Shown here piece after piece: positions 51,560 to 59,668 of a stretch of DNA of 59,668 nt. The translations under genes were made by a program, and so were the position numbers. The DNA lies in assembly GCF_900101075.1 (NCBI RefSeq), contig NZ_FNFY01000016.1:1-59668 (forward strand). Reading direction: 5' to 3'. The notes under the pieces are model-generated. The model was not told the origin of the DNA, ran no database searches, and was given only the letters and a program-made list of their open reading frames with translations. Each line of letters starts with the position of its first letter. Position 1 is the stretch's first letter. The DNA comes from Lacicoccus qingdaonensis. Its GTDB lineage: Bacteria > Bacillota > Bacilli > Staphylococcales > Salinicoccaceae.

Positions 51560-51610
51560 AAACAGGACGCACAACTTCTTCTTCCGAAGGTTATACGCCC
51601 TGCCCTGTTT
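51560..51610 (-). terminator. Terminator of hpf
   Basis: AAACAGG (51560-51566) pairs with CCCTGTTT (51603-51610), with an inner ACAACTTC/GAAGGTT pairing; TTTTTATTTTTAC follows on the minus strand. Confidence 0.75.
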
Positions 51611-51644
51611 GAATATCATTATTGTAATTTAACAGTTTTGAAAT

Positions 51645-52202
51645 CTAGTTTGTTTCAATCACCGCATATTTACCGTCTCTGCGTCTGTAAACTATGCTTG
51701 TGCCTTCAGTGTAACGATCGTTGAAGACGAAGAAATCATGTCCCAGCATGTTCATCTGAAGTACCGCTTCTTCCGAATCCATCGGTTTTAAAGTGAATTC
51801 TTTCGTACGGACAATTTCAATGCCGTCGTCATTTTGTTCTTCCTCTTCTGCTCTCTCATTCTCAATCGCTCTGAAGAGCTCTATTTCAGGACCTTTTTCT
51901 CTGAACTTACGATTGATTTTGGTTTTATGCTTGCGGATCTGCCTTTCCAGCTTATCTACGATCAGGTCCACCGCCGCATATAAATCATCGTGGCTTTCTT
52001 CCGCACGTAAAGTAAGATCTTTCATAGGGATGGTAATTTCGACTTTCCCCTTCTTATTGTTATAAGTCTTAATGTTTACATGCGCATGAGTGTTCAGTGC
52101 ATCATTGAAGTAACGCTCCAATTTGCTGACTTTGTCCTCAATGTGTGTTCTTATTGCATCAGTTACTTCAATGTTTTCTCCTCTGATTTCACATCTTATC
52201 AT
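51645..52202 (-). CDS. hpf: Long ribosome hibernation promoting factor
   Basis: A 185-residue protein: an N-terminal HPF/RaiA domain (1 to about 100, '[26 protein letters not shown]') that sits in the decoding centre, a charged linker, and a C-terminal dimerisation domain ('[22 protein letters not shown]') that joins two 70S ribosomes into 100S particles. This long form is usual in Firmicutes. It lies between the comF genes and secA. Confidence 0.96.
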   Translation of the reverse strand: MIRCEIRGENIEVTDAIRTHIEDKVSKLERYFNDALNTHAHVNIKTYNNKKGKVEITIPMKDLTLRAEESHDDLYAAVDLIVDKLERQIRKHKTKINRKFREKGPEIELFRAIENERAEEEEQNDDGIEIVRTKEFTLKPMDSEEAVLQMNMLGHDFFVFNDRYTEGTSIVYRRRDGKYAVIETN

Positions 52203-52257
52203 GATGCACGCCTCCTTAAATTGCTATTTCTATTCATATTTATTATATCATATTCAA

Positions 52258-52932
52258 TCACGCTTTTGAAAACGTTAACACATCGACGGATGACGGGTTC
52301 CGCTGCATTATGGTTTCAGCTGCATGATGAACAGTAATACCTGTTGTGTATATATCATCTACAATCAAGATTCGTTTATCAAGTATCTTAACATCCTTCT
52401 CGCCCGCGTCAAAAGAAAAAGGATTATCGCTGTCTATCCTTTCGGCTTTGGAGCGCTCCGACTGCAGCTTCACCTTATCTGTTGCAAGCAGTTCCGTATA
52501 GGCAGTCCTGGAGCGTTTCAGCACTTCCGTGATCTGGTTGAATCCCCTCTCCTCGAGCCGGTGTTCTGACACAGGAATCGGAACGATATGATCATACTGC
52601 CATTCTTTTATATCAATAAAACCCGCCATCACTTCTGCGAGGGCGATGTCCCTGACAAATTTATAGCGGTGCATCATCATTTTCACTTCACTGTTATAAT
52701 CCAAAAGACATCTGATGCTCCGGACAGGCGTAAACCGGCTGCTGATAAAAATACAGTCTCTGCATTCCTTCTCAGCCGCATGCATGATTCTGTGGCACCT
52801 CGCGCACCTCACACCGCTCCGCCATCCTGTCAGCTTGAGATGACAGCTTTGACAAATCCTTTTCGTTTTTGAAAACATGTTCAGCAGATTAAGTTCAACG
52901 TCAATCCTTCCGTGACAGTAAAGACAGATCAT
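52258..52932 (-). CDS. comFC: ComFC-family amidophosphoribosyltransferase-like protein
   Basis: A 224-residue protein with an N-terminal zinc ribbon ('CLYC', 'CQSC', 'CARC', 'CRDC' pairs) and a phosphoribosyltransferase domain with PRPP loop 'ILIVDDIYTTG'. It is needed for DNA uptake in competent Firmicutes. Start 52932 (MICLYC) overlaps the comFA stop by four bases; the longer frame upstream is noise. Confidence 0.92.
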   Translation of the reverse strand: MICLYCHGRIDVELNLLNMFSKTKRICQSCHLKLTGWRSGVRCARCHRIMHAAEKECRDCIFISSRFTPVRSIRCLLDYNSEVKMMMHRYKFVRDIALAEVMAGFIDIKEWQYDHIVPIPVSEHRLEERGFNQITEVLKRSRTAYTELLATDKVKLQSERSKAERIDSDNPFSFDAGEKDVKILDKRILIVDDIYTTGITVHHAAETIMQRNPSSVDVLTFSKA

Positions 52933-54185
52933 ATGACCGCACTTCCCCGGTTGAACGCCTTGATTGTCCGTACCGTCTTTTGAATATGGTGTGTATTGTA
53001 TAAAGTGATGAAGTGCACATTGCCCGTCGGGTCCTGCGGCTTTCTGCCGGCACGCCCGCATATTTGGATCAGTGTATCCGATGGAAAATATTCAGTATGG
53101 ACAACGATGACATCCAGATCTTTGAAGGTCACGCCTCTTTCCAATATGGTCGTCGTCAGCAGTATTTTAATCTCACCTTCACGCATCCGCTCCACTTTCG
53201 AATACCTTTCTCCATCACCGCTGTAGACCGTTTCCGCATCTTCAAAATGTTTTAATATCAAAGGATATGCCTCATACATCATTTTTATTTCGGGAAAGAA
53301 AACCAGTACTCTTCGATTTGCATCCATGATGCCGTCAAGCAGACGCTTGAGCTTGCCATTAAGCTTCTTCTGCTGCACTTCCTTATTGACATTGCCGTAA
53401 TGGATGACCGGTACCGTCAGATCATGCCCATGATAGCGGCGGGCAATCTGAAATATATTCCCCACCCCGACATGTTTCACCATTTTCCTGGTCGGTGTCG
53501 CAGTCATGATGATGATATTTCCGTCCGCAGTTTTAGCCTTATCTATCGCCCCGAGCAGGTGTTTGTCATCCGCCAGAGGAAATGCGTCATATTCATCAAC
53601 GATGATACAGTCGAAATGATCATGGAAATTATACAGCTGATGTACGGTACACACAGTGAAATGATGTTCGAACTTCACTTTGACACCTGCAAACATCAAG
53701 TCGATGCGGCTTTTTCTGAATGCATCACCGAGCCTCAGATGGACTTCCTTGACCACATCAATTCTCGGGCTGACGACGGCAACATTCAGGCCATGCTCCC
53801 GTGCATATTTGATGCCTTCAAATATGATTTCGGTCTTGCCTGCACCGGTCACGGCATGAAGCAGCAGGTGCCGGCGTTCCCTGACTGCAGAAACAACTTT
53901 TTTTGAAGCTTCCTTTTGAATGTCTGTCAGTTCGAAATTCAATACATAGTCACACTTTTCTTTTCTACGGTGTGTTTCGGTGCCCGCGAGCGGCGTCATA
54001 CTGTCCACGCGACCAAGTCCGATACAGTTGAGACAGTATTTTATTTTGTGTTGATCCAGTTCGGAATAAAATTCATAGAACAGTTTCCTGTCCCGGTTGT
54101 GACACCGGTGGCAGATGTTTTTAATGATATCCACTCCGGCTTCCTTATAGACAACTTCTCCTTTGCTGTGAAAATACATCCCCAT
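52929..54185 (-). CDS. comFA: ComFA, competence DNA-uptake helicase
   Basis: A 418-residue superfamily-2 ATPase that drives single-stranded DNA through the uptake channel. A zinc site ('CHRC', 'YCLNC'), Walker A 'AVTGAGKTEI', DEAD-like 'VDEYDAF', 'MTATPT' and motif VI 'QICGRAGRK' are present. ATG 54185 or 54179; the latter is better spaced from GGGGGA. Its presence implies genetic competence potential. Confidence 0.94.
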   Translation of the reverse strand: MGMYFHSKGEVVYKEAGVDIIKNICHRCHNRDRKLFYEFYSELDQHKIKYCLNCIGLGRVDSMTPLAGTETHRRKEKCDYVLNFELTDIQKEASKKVVSAVRERRHLLLHAVTGAGKTEIIFEGIKYAREHGLNVAVVSPRIDVVKEVHLRLGDAFRKSRIDLMFAGVKVKFEHHFTVCTVHQLYNFHDHFDCIIVDEYDAFPLADDKHLLGAIDKAKTADGNIIIMTATPTRKMVKHVGVGNIFQIARRYHGHDLTVPVIHYGNVNKEVQQKKLNGKLKRLLDGIMDANRRVLVFFPEIKMMYEAYPLILKHFEDAETVYSGDGERYSKVERMREGEIKILLTTTILERGVTFKDLDVIVVHTEYFPSDTLIQICGRAGRKPQDPTGNVHFITLYNTHHIQKTVRTIKAFNRGSAVI

Positions 54186-54191
54186 TCCCCC

Positions 54192-54222
54192 ATAAAAAAA
54201 GACGCAGCAAATAAGCTGCGCC
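54192..54222 (-). terminator. Terminator of the degV-family gene
   Basis: CGCAGC (54203-54208) pairs with GCTGCG (54215-54220); the A-run before it is the T-run on the minus strand. Confidence 0.85.
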
Positions 54223-54249
54223 CTTAATCATTTAATTTATTCTTATTTT

Positions 54250-55119
54250 TTAATCGACTTCGACATCAAATGTCGTATAGCCCAGACCGAGCGCCCCTTC
54301 ACCGAGATGGGTCCCGATCACCGGGCCGAAGTAGCTCAATGTGAATTTTACATGTGGATAGAGTGACTCCAGTTCCGCTTTCCATTTCCGGCCCTCTTCT
54401 TCTGCATTGCTGTGAATGACGACCGCTGTAATATTTTTATCCTGATGTTTCTCAATTTCCCGGCCGAAAACTTCCTCGACTTTTTTCTTGGCCTTCTTTT
54501 TTGTCCGGATCTTTTCGTACGGCACAATCATGCCGTCACGGAAATCAAGAATCGGTTTGACTTTCAGCAGACTGCCGACAAGTGCCTGCGCATTGGACAG
54601 ACGTCCGCCTTTTTGCAGGTTCGTCAAAGTGTCCACGATGAAGTAGGCATTTGTATTTTCCTTCTTTTTCATCTCTTCGACATGTTCAATCAGTTCTTCC
54701 AGAGGCATCTCATCTTTGTTCTGGGCGGCATACAGTGCGAGAAACCCCTGCACATAGGCAGCGACCTGACTGTCGATCACATGTACATTGATCCCTTCGA
54801 CGCTTTCTCCGGCCGATATGGCACTCTGGCATGTACCGCTGATTTTAGCCGACAGATGAAAACTGATCACGTCAGTATAACCGTCACGGTATAATGACTC
54901 CAGCAATAAAATATAGTCACCGATTGACGGCTGGCTTGTCGTCGGCAGAGTATCCATCTCCGCCATTTTTTCAAAAAACTCGTCAGTGCTGATATCCACA
55001 TTTTCCCTGTATGTTTCGTCTCCCATCACAACACTCAATGGTATTGTATATATATCGTATTTCTCCAGTAATTCTTCGGGCAGGTAAGCCGTTGAATCTA
55101 CAACGATTGCTGTCTTCAT
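54250..55119 (-). CDS. DegV-family fatty-acid-binding protein
   Basis: A 289-residue cytoplasmic lipid-binding protein. 'IVVDSTAYLP', 'TSQPSIGDY', 'SAKISGTCQSA' and 'NLQKGGRLSNAQALVG' are DegV signatures. Members such as FakB present fatty acids to the FakA kinase. Its place beside comFA and an IMPACT-family gene is conserved. Which fatty acid it binds is unknown. Confidence 0.92.
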   Translation of the reverse strand: MKTAIVVDSTAYLPEELLEKYDIYTIPLSVVMGDETYRENVDISTDEFFEKMAEMDTLPTTSQPSIGDYILLLESLYRDGYTDVISFHLSAKISGTCQSAISAGESVEGINVHVIDSQVAAYVQGFLALYAAQNKDEMPLEELIEHVEEMKKKENTNAYFIVDTLTNLQKGGRLSNAQALVGSLLKVKPILDFRDGMIVPYEKIRTKKKAKKKVEEVFGREIEKHQDKNITAVVIHSNAEEEGRKWKAELESLYPHVKFTLSYFGPVIGTHLGEGALGLGYTTFDVEVD

Positions 55120-55215
55120 TTAGTATCCTCCATTCAAACCAAACACACTCATAAATATCTTACTAAATCCACTCTATAAAGTCTATGTGTTAATATAATT
55201 TTAAGAGGTGATTTT

Positions 55216-55848
55216 GTGGAACAGAAATATATGAACCATCACACAAAAACAGAAGAAACAGTCATAAACAAATCAAGATTCATCGGATATATCAAAAGAA
55301 CAGAAACCGAAGAAGAAGCCAAGGCTTTCATTTCGGAAATTAAAAATAAACATAAAGATGCCACACATAACTGCAGCGCCTACATCATCGGAAAAAGCGC
55401 CCTGATACAAAAGGCAGACGATGACGGTGAGCCCTCCGGCACGGCAGGGGTTCCCATACTTGAAGTACTGAAGCGGGAACTGCTGTATAATGTCACCGTT
55501 GTCGTGACCCGTTACTTCGGCGGCATAAAACTCGGCGCCGGCGGCCTGATCCGCGCATATTCCGGTTCTGCAGGCGAGGTGGTCCAAAGTGCAGGCAAAG
55601 TTTATGAAGTTGCCATGACACCATTTGAAATCACCATGGACTATACTTACACAAGTAAATTTGAACATGTGCTTCTGGACAGCCCTCATACGATAAAGGA
55701 CACCATATATACCGACAAGGTCACATATACCGTCCACACACCAAAGGAGGATGCCGACAGCCTGAAAGAGCTGATCAGCGAAATCACGCAGGGTACCCAC
55801 ACCCTCGTCCAGGGGGATGAAGTGACTGCTGAAAATGTACTGGCATAA
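55216..55848 (+). CDS. IMPACT/YigZ family protein
   Basis: A 210-residue two-domain protein (UPF0029 N-terminal domain 'KSRFIGYIKRTETEEEA', 'DDDGEPSGTAGVPIL', 'VVTRYFGGIKLGAGGLIRAY', and a DUF1949 C-terminal domain). The Bacillus relative is YvyE. A GTG start at 55216 follows AAGAGGTG. It heads a two-gene operon with the membrane protein at 55867, 18 bases downstream. Biochemical role not established. Confidence 0.92.
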   Translation: MEQKYMNHHTKTEETVINKSRFIGYIKRTETEEEAKAFISEIKNKHKDATHNCSAYIIGKSALIQKADDDGEPSGTAGVPILEVLKRELLYNVTVVVTRYFGGIKLGAGGLIRAYSGSAGEVVQSAGKVYEVAMTPFEITMDYTYTSKFEHVLLDSPHTIKDTIYTDKVTYTVHTPKEDADSLKELISEITQGTHTLVQGDEVTAENVLA

Positions 55849-55866
55849 ACACTTGGAGGTCCATTT

Positions 55867-56346
55867 ATGAGTATATGGTTTTTGCTGAACGGCGCACTGT
55901 TGATATGGGCATTATGGAATGTTATTGAAAGTCTGGCAGTCCACACAACGTACTATCATTTTCTGCTCGGCTTCGCCGGCTTTTTATTTTTCATATTCAA
56001 CTGGACAAGGAACGCGGTATTCGCGACCATCCGGGGTACAAAGGACAGACAGAAGAAAATCCGGCTTGCAAAATTCTCAAAAAAAATAATGCCCTACCAC
56101 AGGTGGACGGGGACATTATCCATTGTTTTCATATTGCTGCACGGCATGGCCGTTCTTTATCTGTACAATTTTGATTTGACGAACATGAAAATTTTAACCG
56201 GACTGCTCGCCGCTTTAACCATGCTGGCTCTGGTTTTATCCGGATGGTACAGCCTCCTGATCCGCCACGATCTGATGACAAGGAATCTGCACAGGCGGCT
56301 GGGACTTTCGCTTTTCATACTTGTCGCGCTGCATCTGGCCTTCTAA
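55867..56346 (+). CDS. Four-helix membrane protein with paired histidines (putative b-type haem protein)
   Basis: A 159-residue protein with four to five hydrophobic helices. Its third and fifth hydrophobic segments each carry a His pair 14 residues apart: His78/His92 ('PYHRW', 'LLHG') and His142/His156 ('NLHRR', 'ALHLAF'). That pattern is how ferric-reductase-like and cytochrome-b-like proteins hold two stacked haems. Good ribosome site (GGAGG, 55856-55860). Its end overlaps the convergent tagO stop by four bases with no terminator. Family not identified with confidence. Confidence 0.7.
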   Translation: MSIWFLLNGALLIWALWNVIESLAVHTTYYHFLLGFAGFLFFIFNWTRNAVFATIRGTKDRQKKIRLAKFSKKIMPYHRWTGTLSIVFILLHGMAVLYLYNFDLTNMKILTGLLAALTMLALVLSGWYSLLIRHDLMTRNLHRRLGLSLFILVALHLAF

Positions 56347-57407
56347 TTCACAGAAACAATTTTACTGACCATTTTACGCAGGAAATTGAGCACCGGTTTT
56401 TTATTGTTATCGGTCAGATTGGTCGCTTCGACAATGATTACTGTCGTCAGGATCAGCAATGACGAAATGATGATTGCACCCGGCACCGTGGACAGAAAGA
56501 GAATGATGCTGGCACCCGCATAGAGCAGTGCCATGAAATAGATCAGGATGACACTTTCTACATGTGAGTAGCCCAGGCTCTGCAGTTTATGGTGGATATG
56601 ACTTTTATCGGCACTGACGATGGATACTTTTTTCCGGTAACGGCGCAGTATCGCAAACAGCATATCCAGTATCGGTACACTTAAAATGATGACCGGGAAA
56701 AACAGTGAAATCAGCGTGATATTTTTAAAGCCCATGAGGGAAACGACACTGATTACAAAACCGAGGAGCATCGCTCCGTTGTCGCCAAGGAATATTTTAG
56801 CCGGATTAAAATTGTATACCAGAAACCCCGCACATGAACCGACCAGTATTACACAGATCATCATGACGAATATATCACCCTGCAGAATCGTGATAAATGC
56901 AATACTTGAGAGGGCGATTATGGACACACCTGTTGCCAGGCCGTCCAGGCCGTCTATGAAGTTGATCGCATTGATGATGGCAGCCATCCACAGTACTGTT
57001 ACCGGAATCGCAAAGATTCCGAACTCTATTTCGATACCGAACGGTGTAATTCTGTCTATGACGATGCCGTAATAGATGGGAACAAGCGTCACTAATATTT
57101 GTCCAATCAACTTAAAGATCGGTTTCAGATCAAATTTATCATCGATCAGCCCAAGAAGGACAATCAAAACACCGCCGATAATGATCGGTTTAAATTCAAT
57201 TTCTATCGGTCTTGAAATGAGGACACCGATAATGAATGAAATTAAAATCGCCACGCCCCCGAGATGAGGAATCGGCATTTTATTGACCCTTCGCAAATTC
57301 GGATGATCTACAAATCCAAGTTTCTTTGCCGTCCAAATGAATATAGGAGTTAAAATTAGTGATATCATAAAAGACATCAGTAGTAGAAAGAAAGTATACA
57401 TACCCAT
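56343..57407 (-). CDS. tagO: Undecaprenyl-phosphate GlcNAc-1-phosphate transferase (TagO/TarO)
   Basis: A polytopic enzyme of about 354 residues, MraY/WecA family, that begins wall teichoic acid synthesis by moving GlcNAc-1-P to undecaprenyl phosphate. 'HLGGVAI', 'GLIDDKFDL', 'NAINFIDGLDGLA' and 'FLGDNGAMLLGF' hold the metal and substrate residues. ATG 57407 or 57401 is the start; ribosome site is weak (GGTG). Divergent from the LCP gene, whose product family attaches the finished polymer to the wall. Confidence 0.93.
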   Translation of the reverse strand: MGMYTFFLLLMSFMISLILTPIFIWTAKKLGFVDHPNLRRVNKMPIPHLGGVAILISFIIGVLISRPIEIEFKPIIIGGVLIVLLGLIDDKFDLKPIFKLIGQILVTLVPIYYGIVIDRITPFGIEIEFGIFAIPVTVLWMAAIINAINFIDGLDGLATGVSIIALSSIAFITILQGDIFVMMICVILVGSCAGFLVYNFNPAKIFLGDNGAMLLGFVISVVSLMGFKNITLISLFFPVIILSVPILDMLFAILRRYRKKVSIVSADKSHIHHKLQSLGYSHVESVILIYFMALLYAGASIILFLSTVPGAIIISSLLILTTVIIVEATNLTDNNKKPVLNFLRKMVSKIVSVN

Positions 57408-57495
57408 CACCGTTCATTATATGTTGAATTTAATATATCACATTGAAAATATGAAATCGAACTGAATCTTTATTTAAAATAAGTTCTTTTCATTG

Positions 57496-57501
57496 TATAA
57501 T
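57496..57501 (+). promoter_or_regulatory. -10 element of the LCP gene promoter
   Basis: A perfect TATAAT, with TTTAAA 17 bp upstream as a poor -35, 30 bases before the LCP start codon. Confidence 0.5.
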
Positions 57502-57530
57502 TATATCAGTCAAACAAAGGAGTTAAATTT

Positions 57531-58493
57531 ATGAGACAAACCAGACGTAAAGGATTACACCCGGTATTCACCGTTATGATTGTTATTTTATTAGTGTTCA
57601 TCCTTATTGTAGGCGGAATACTGGCATATGTATACTTCCAGCTTAGAAGTACTGCAAATAATATGTACGATGCTGAGTTTGAAGGTTCACAGTCCAACCT
57701 CAGACAGGCCGAAGTTGAGATCAGCGAAGGTGATCCGATTTCTGTTGTACTTTTCGGTACCGACGATGATCAGGCGCGCAATGAAGACATGAGAGGACGA
57801 CGTTCAGACACAATTATGGTCGTCACATTAAATCCGGATACCGGTGAAGGCAACATCGTGAGTATTCCGAGAGATACACAAGCAGAAATTGTCGGCCGTG
57901 ATTCCGTTGAAAAGATTAACCACGCTTATGCATACGGCGGACCGATGATGGCAAAAGATACAGTGGAAAACTTTTTAGATGTCCCTATTGACTACTTCGT
58001 TTCCATCAATATGGACGGATTTACCAACATCATAGATGAAGTCGGCGGTATTTCAGTCACAAGCGAGGACACTTTCGAACAATCCGAATATTCATTCCAG
58101 GCCGGCGAAACATACGAAATGGATGGAGAAATGGCACTGGCCTTCTCAAGAGCAAGGTATGACCCGGGCTCCGGCGGGGACTCAGGACGCCAGCAGAGAC
58201 AACAGCAGGTCGTACAGAGCATTGCTGATGAACTCATGAGTGTTCAGACAGTCACCAACTTCAACGATATATTAGACGTACTGGGAGAAAATATCCGTAC
58301 GAACATCCAGTTTAATGAAATGAATGAACTGCGTTCGACATATCAGGAACCGGCTCAAAATTTGGACCGTCTGTTACTCGAAGGGTATGATGAGCGTTCT
58401 CAGGAAGACGGATTGTACTACTTCTTCCCTGATGAAGCTTCTTATAATGAAGTCACATCAGAACTGAAGGCCAATCTTGAATTAGAAGAATAA
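57531..58493 (+). CDS. LytR-CpsA-Psr (LCP) family wall-polymer ligase
   Basis: A 320-residue protein with a short basic N-terminus, one signal-anchor helix (about 14-36) and an extracellular LCP domain: 'VVLFGTDDDQ', 'RRSDTIMVVTLNP', 'SIPRDTQ', 'INHAYAYGG' and 'AFSRARYDPG' with the conserved Arg and Asp residues. LCP enzymes transfer teichoic acid or capsule from undecaprenyl carriers to peptidoglycan. Adjacent tagO supports a teichoic acid role. AAAGGAG ribosome site. Confidence 0.94.
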   Translation: MRQTRRKGLHPVFTVMIVILLVFILIVGGILAYVYFQLRSTANNMYDAEFEGSQSNLRQAEVEISEGDPISVVLFGTDDDQARNEDMRGRRSDTIMVVTLNPDTGEGNIVSIPRDTQAEIVGRDSVEKINHAYAYGGPMMAKDTVENFLDVPIDYFVSINMDGFTNIIDEVGGISVTSEDTFEQSEYSFQAGETYEMDGEMALAFSRARYDPGSGGDSGRQQRQQQVVQSIADELMSVQTVTNFNDILDVLGENIRTNIQFNEMNELRSTYQEPAQNLDRLLLEGYDERSQEDGLYYFFPDEASYNEVTSELKANLELEE

Positions 58494-58530
58494 AATCAGC
58501 AATAATAAAATTTGATGGGAGAGTGATGAC

Positions 58531-59574
58531 GTGCTAATAGATTTTGTCCTGAACATCTCGTTGACCATCAGCGGCATCTATCTCTTCCATCGCATCCAGT
58601 ATACGGAGGACTCAGCAAAGTTATCTTCACCGTTGTTCCAGGTGACATTGATGATCACTTTAGCCGTCCTTCTTTTATTTGTACCGATCGATTACAGAGG
58701 TTACAGCTTCAGTCTGTTTTTCGTTCCCATGCTGCTGATACAGAGTAAAATATATATTAAAATTGCCGGCATGCTGATCGTGGCCGCCGCCCACTATTTT
58801 CTTACCGGACACGGTCTGGTCGAAATCGCGATTTTTGCCGGATTGTATTTGGTTGTCATATTTACCATACCGTTTTTCAAATCATTGAATACCCACATCA
58901 TCACATGGTTCAACCTGGTATTCACCATATTGTTTTTGACAGGTATACACTTTTTCATCGAGCCGCTCATATTGATGCAATTTATCATCGTCGGTGCGAT
59001 GAGTTCAGCTGTGATGGTTACTGCAAGCACCATGTACCAGGACATAAATTCCATGGTGAAAGTGCTCAATCGTCTGAATACCGAAGACTATACAGATCAT
59101 CTCACACAGCTCGGCAATATTAAGGCACTGGACAATGAAGTGAACCGTCTGAATAACAAGACAGAAACGATAAGCATGCTGCTGATCGACATCGATCACT
59201 TCAAAGTGATCAACGATATGCACGACTACACTTCAGGGGACGCTGTCATCAAACAGATTACGGGACTGCTCAAAAATTATGTCCCGACCGGCGGTTCCAT
59301 TTATAGAAACAGCGGTGAGGAGTTTTCAATGATCATACCGGATATTTCGTTTGACAGAACTGTGCGGCTTGGCGAGGCGATACGGAATGCGGTTGAAAAT
59401 ACCAACTTCCATGTCGGGGAAAATGAAGTCATTAAACTGACTGTTTCTGTGGGTATCGGATTTAAAACTCCGGAGACAACCCGGAGACAGCTTTTCAAAG
59501 ATGCGGACAACATGCTCCACGCCGCAAAAAAGATGGGACAGAATCAGGTGATGTTTTCACCTGTAATCAAATAA
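58531..59574 (+). CDS. gdpS: Membrane GGDEF-domain protein (GdpS-like)
   Basis: A 347-residue protein: an N-terminal 5TM-LYT-like membrane region (six hydrophobic segments, 1 to about 175) and a C-terminal GGDEF domain ('DHLTQLGNIKAL', 'LLIDIDHFKVINDMHDYTSGD', 'YRNSGEEF'). The signature reads SGEEF rather than GG(D/E)EF. The location next to tagO matches staphylococcal GdpS, which affects biofilm and virulence without known c-di-GMP signalling. GTG start at 58531 after GGGAG. The stop is directly followed by the IS end. Confidence 0.9.
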   Translation: MLIDFVLNISLTISGIYLFHRIQYTEDSAKLSSPLFQVTLMITLAVLLLFVPIDYRGYSFSLFFVPMLLIQSKIYIKIAGMLIVAAAHYFLTGHGLVEIAIFAGLYLVVIFTIPFFKSLNTHIITWFNLVFTILFLTGIHFFIEPLILMQFIIVGAMSSAVMVTASTMYQDINSMVKVLNRLNTEDYTDHLTQLGNIKALDNEVNRLNNKTETISMLLIDIDHFKVINDMHDYTSGDAVIKQITGLLKNYVPTGGSIYRNSGEEFSMIIPDISFDRTVRLGEAIRNAVENTNFHVGENEVIKLTVSVGIGFKTPETTRRQLFKDADNMLHAAKKMGQNQVMFSPVIK

Positions 59575-59668
59575 GGGGTTGGGACAAAAGTCCCACCTAA
59601 AGTCGAATTCCCCGGGGTAGAATACAATTCTACCCCGGGGAATTTTTATGATATAAATATAAGACAAA
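59575..59668 (+). repeat. 94-bp IS terminal region with terminator hairpins (right copy, runs to the window edge)
   Basis: Identical in inverted orientation to 238-331. It begins at the base after the gdpS stop codon with GGGGTTGGGACAAAAGTCCC, then the long palindrome ending in a T-run, which would terminate gdpS transcripts. The remainder of the insertion sequence would lie beyond the window. Confidence 0.85.

Overview
The window is a low-to-moderate G+C Firmicutes chromosome segment, almost certainly from the Staphylococcaceae. Its gene order (gdpS-like, LCP, tagO, IMPACT family, degV, comFA-comFC, hpf, secA, prfB, csbA-uvrB-uvrA, hprK-lgt, trxB, rapZ-yvcK-whiA, clpP, cggR-gapA-pgk-tpiA-gpmI-eno, secG-est-rnr-smpB-ssrA) is the staphylococcal core order. 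The base composition looks richer in G+C than Staphylococcus aureus, so a Salinicoccus- or Jeotgalicoccus-like relative is my guess; the genus is inference only. Both ends carry the same 94-bp sequence in opposite orientation. At the left it lies upstream of the first 60 codons of an IS1182-family transposase, so the segment is bounded by two copies of one insertion sequence and is probably a contig broken at those repeats.

Layout. 1-331: end of an IS1182-family element. 350-8321, accessory: ohr, a YuiF/NhaC-type transporter, then on the plus strand two tiny serine-repeat peptide genes, an ABC exporter and a stand-alone Ser/Thr kinase, followed by a large acidic lipoprotein and a cold-shock gene. 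8534-13428: a Fur-controlled FhuCBG-type iron-siderophore uptake operon with two binding lipoproteins. 13613-17930: ssrA, smpB, rnr, esterase and secG, the trans-translation and RNA-decay block. 18187-19380: a NERD-domain gene and a 51-bp tandem repeat. 19445-26454: the CggR-controlled lower glycolysis operon. 26562-28947: a glutaredoxin-like gene, a split ThrE exporter, tRNA-Arg(CCG) and CtsR-controlled clpP. 29050-40029: envelope, regulatory and redox genes. 40019-48946: nucleotide excision repair, HD phosphohydrolase, a TlpA-like thioredoxin, an NlpC/P60 hydrolase and prfB with its programmed frameshift. 48961-59574: secA, hpf, comF, degV, tagO, LCP and a GGDEF membrane protein.

The most interesting locus is 2467-5588. 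Two paralogous peptides of 38 and 41 residues, almost half serine, share an N-terminal 'YFEDIQP' block and end in SSA repeats. They are followed by an exporter without a peptidase domain and by a kinase that keeps the catalytic residues but has no attached lyase or cyclase. A strong GC hairpin separates the precursors from the enzymes, and one terminator closes the operon. I read this as a candidate, apparently undescribed, ribosomally made and phosphorylated (or phosphorylated then dehydrated) peptide system. The organisation is visible in the sequence; the chemistry and function are inference.
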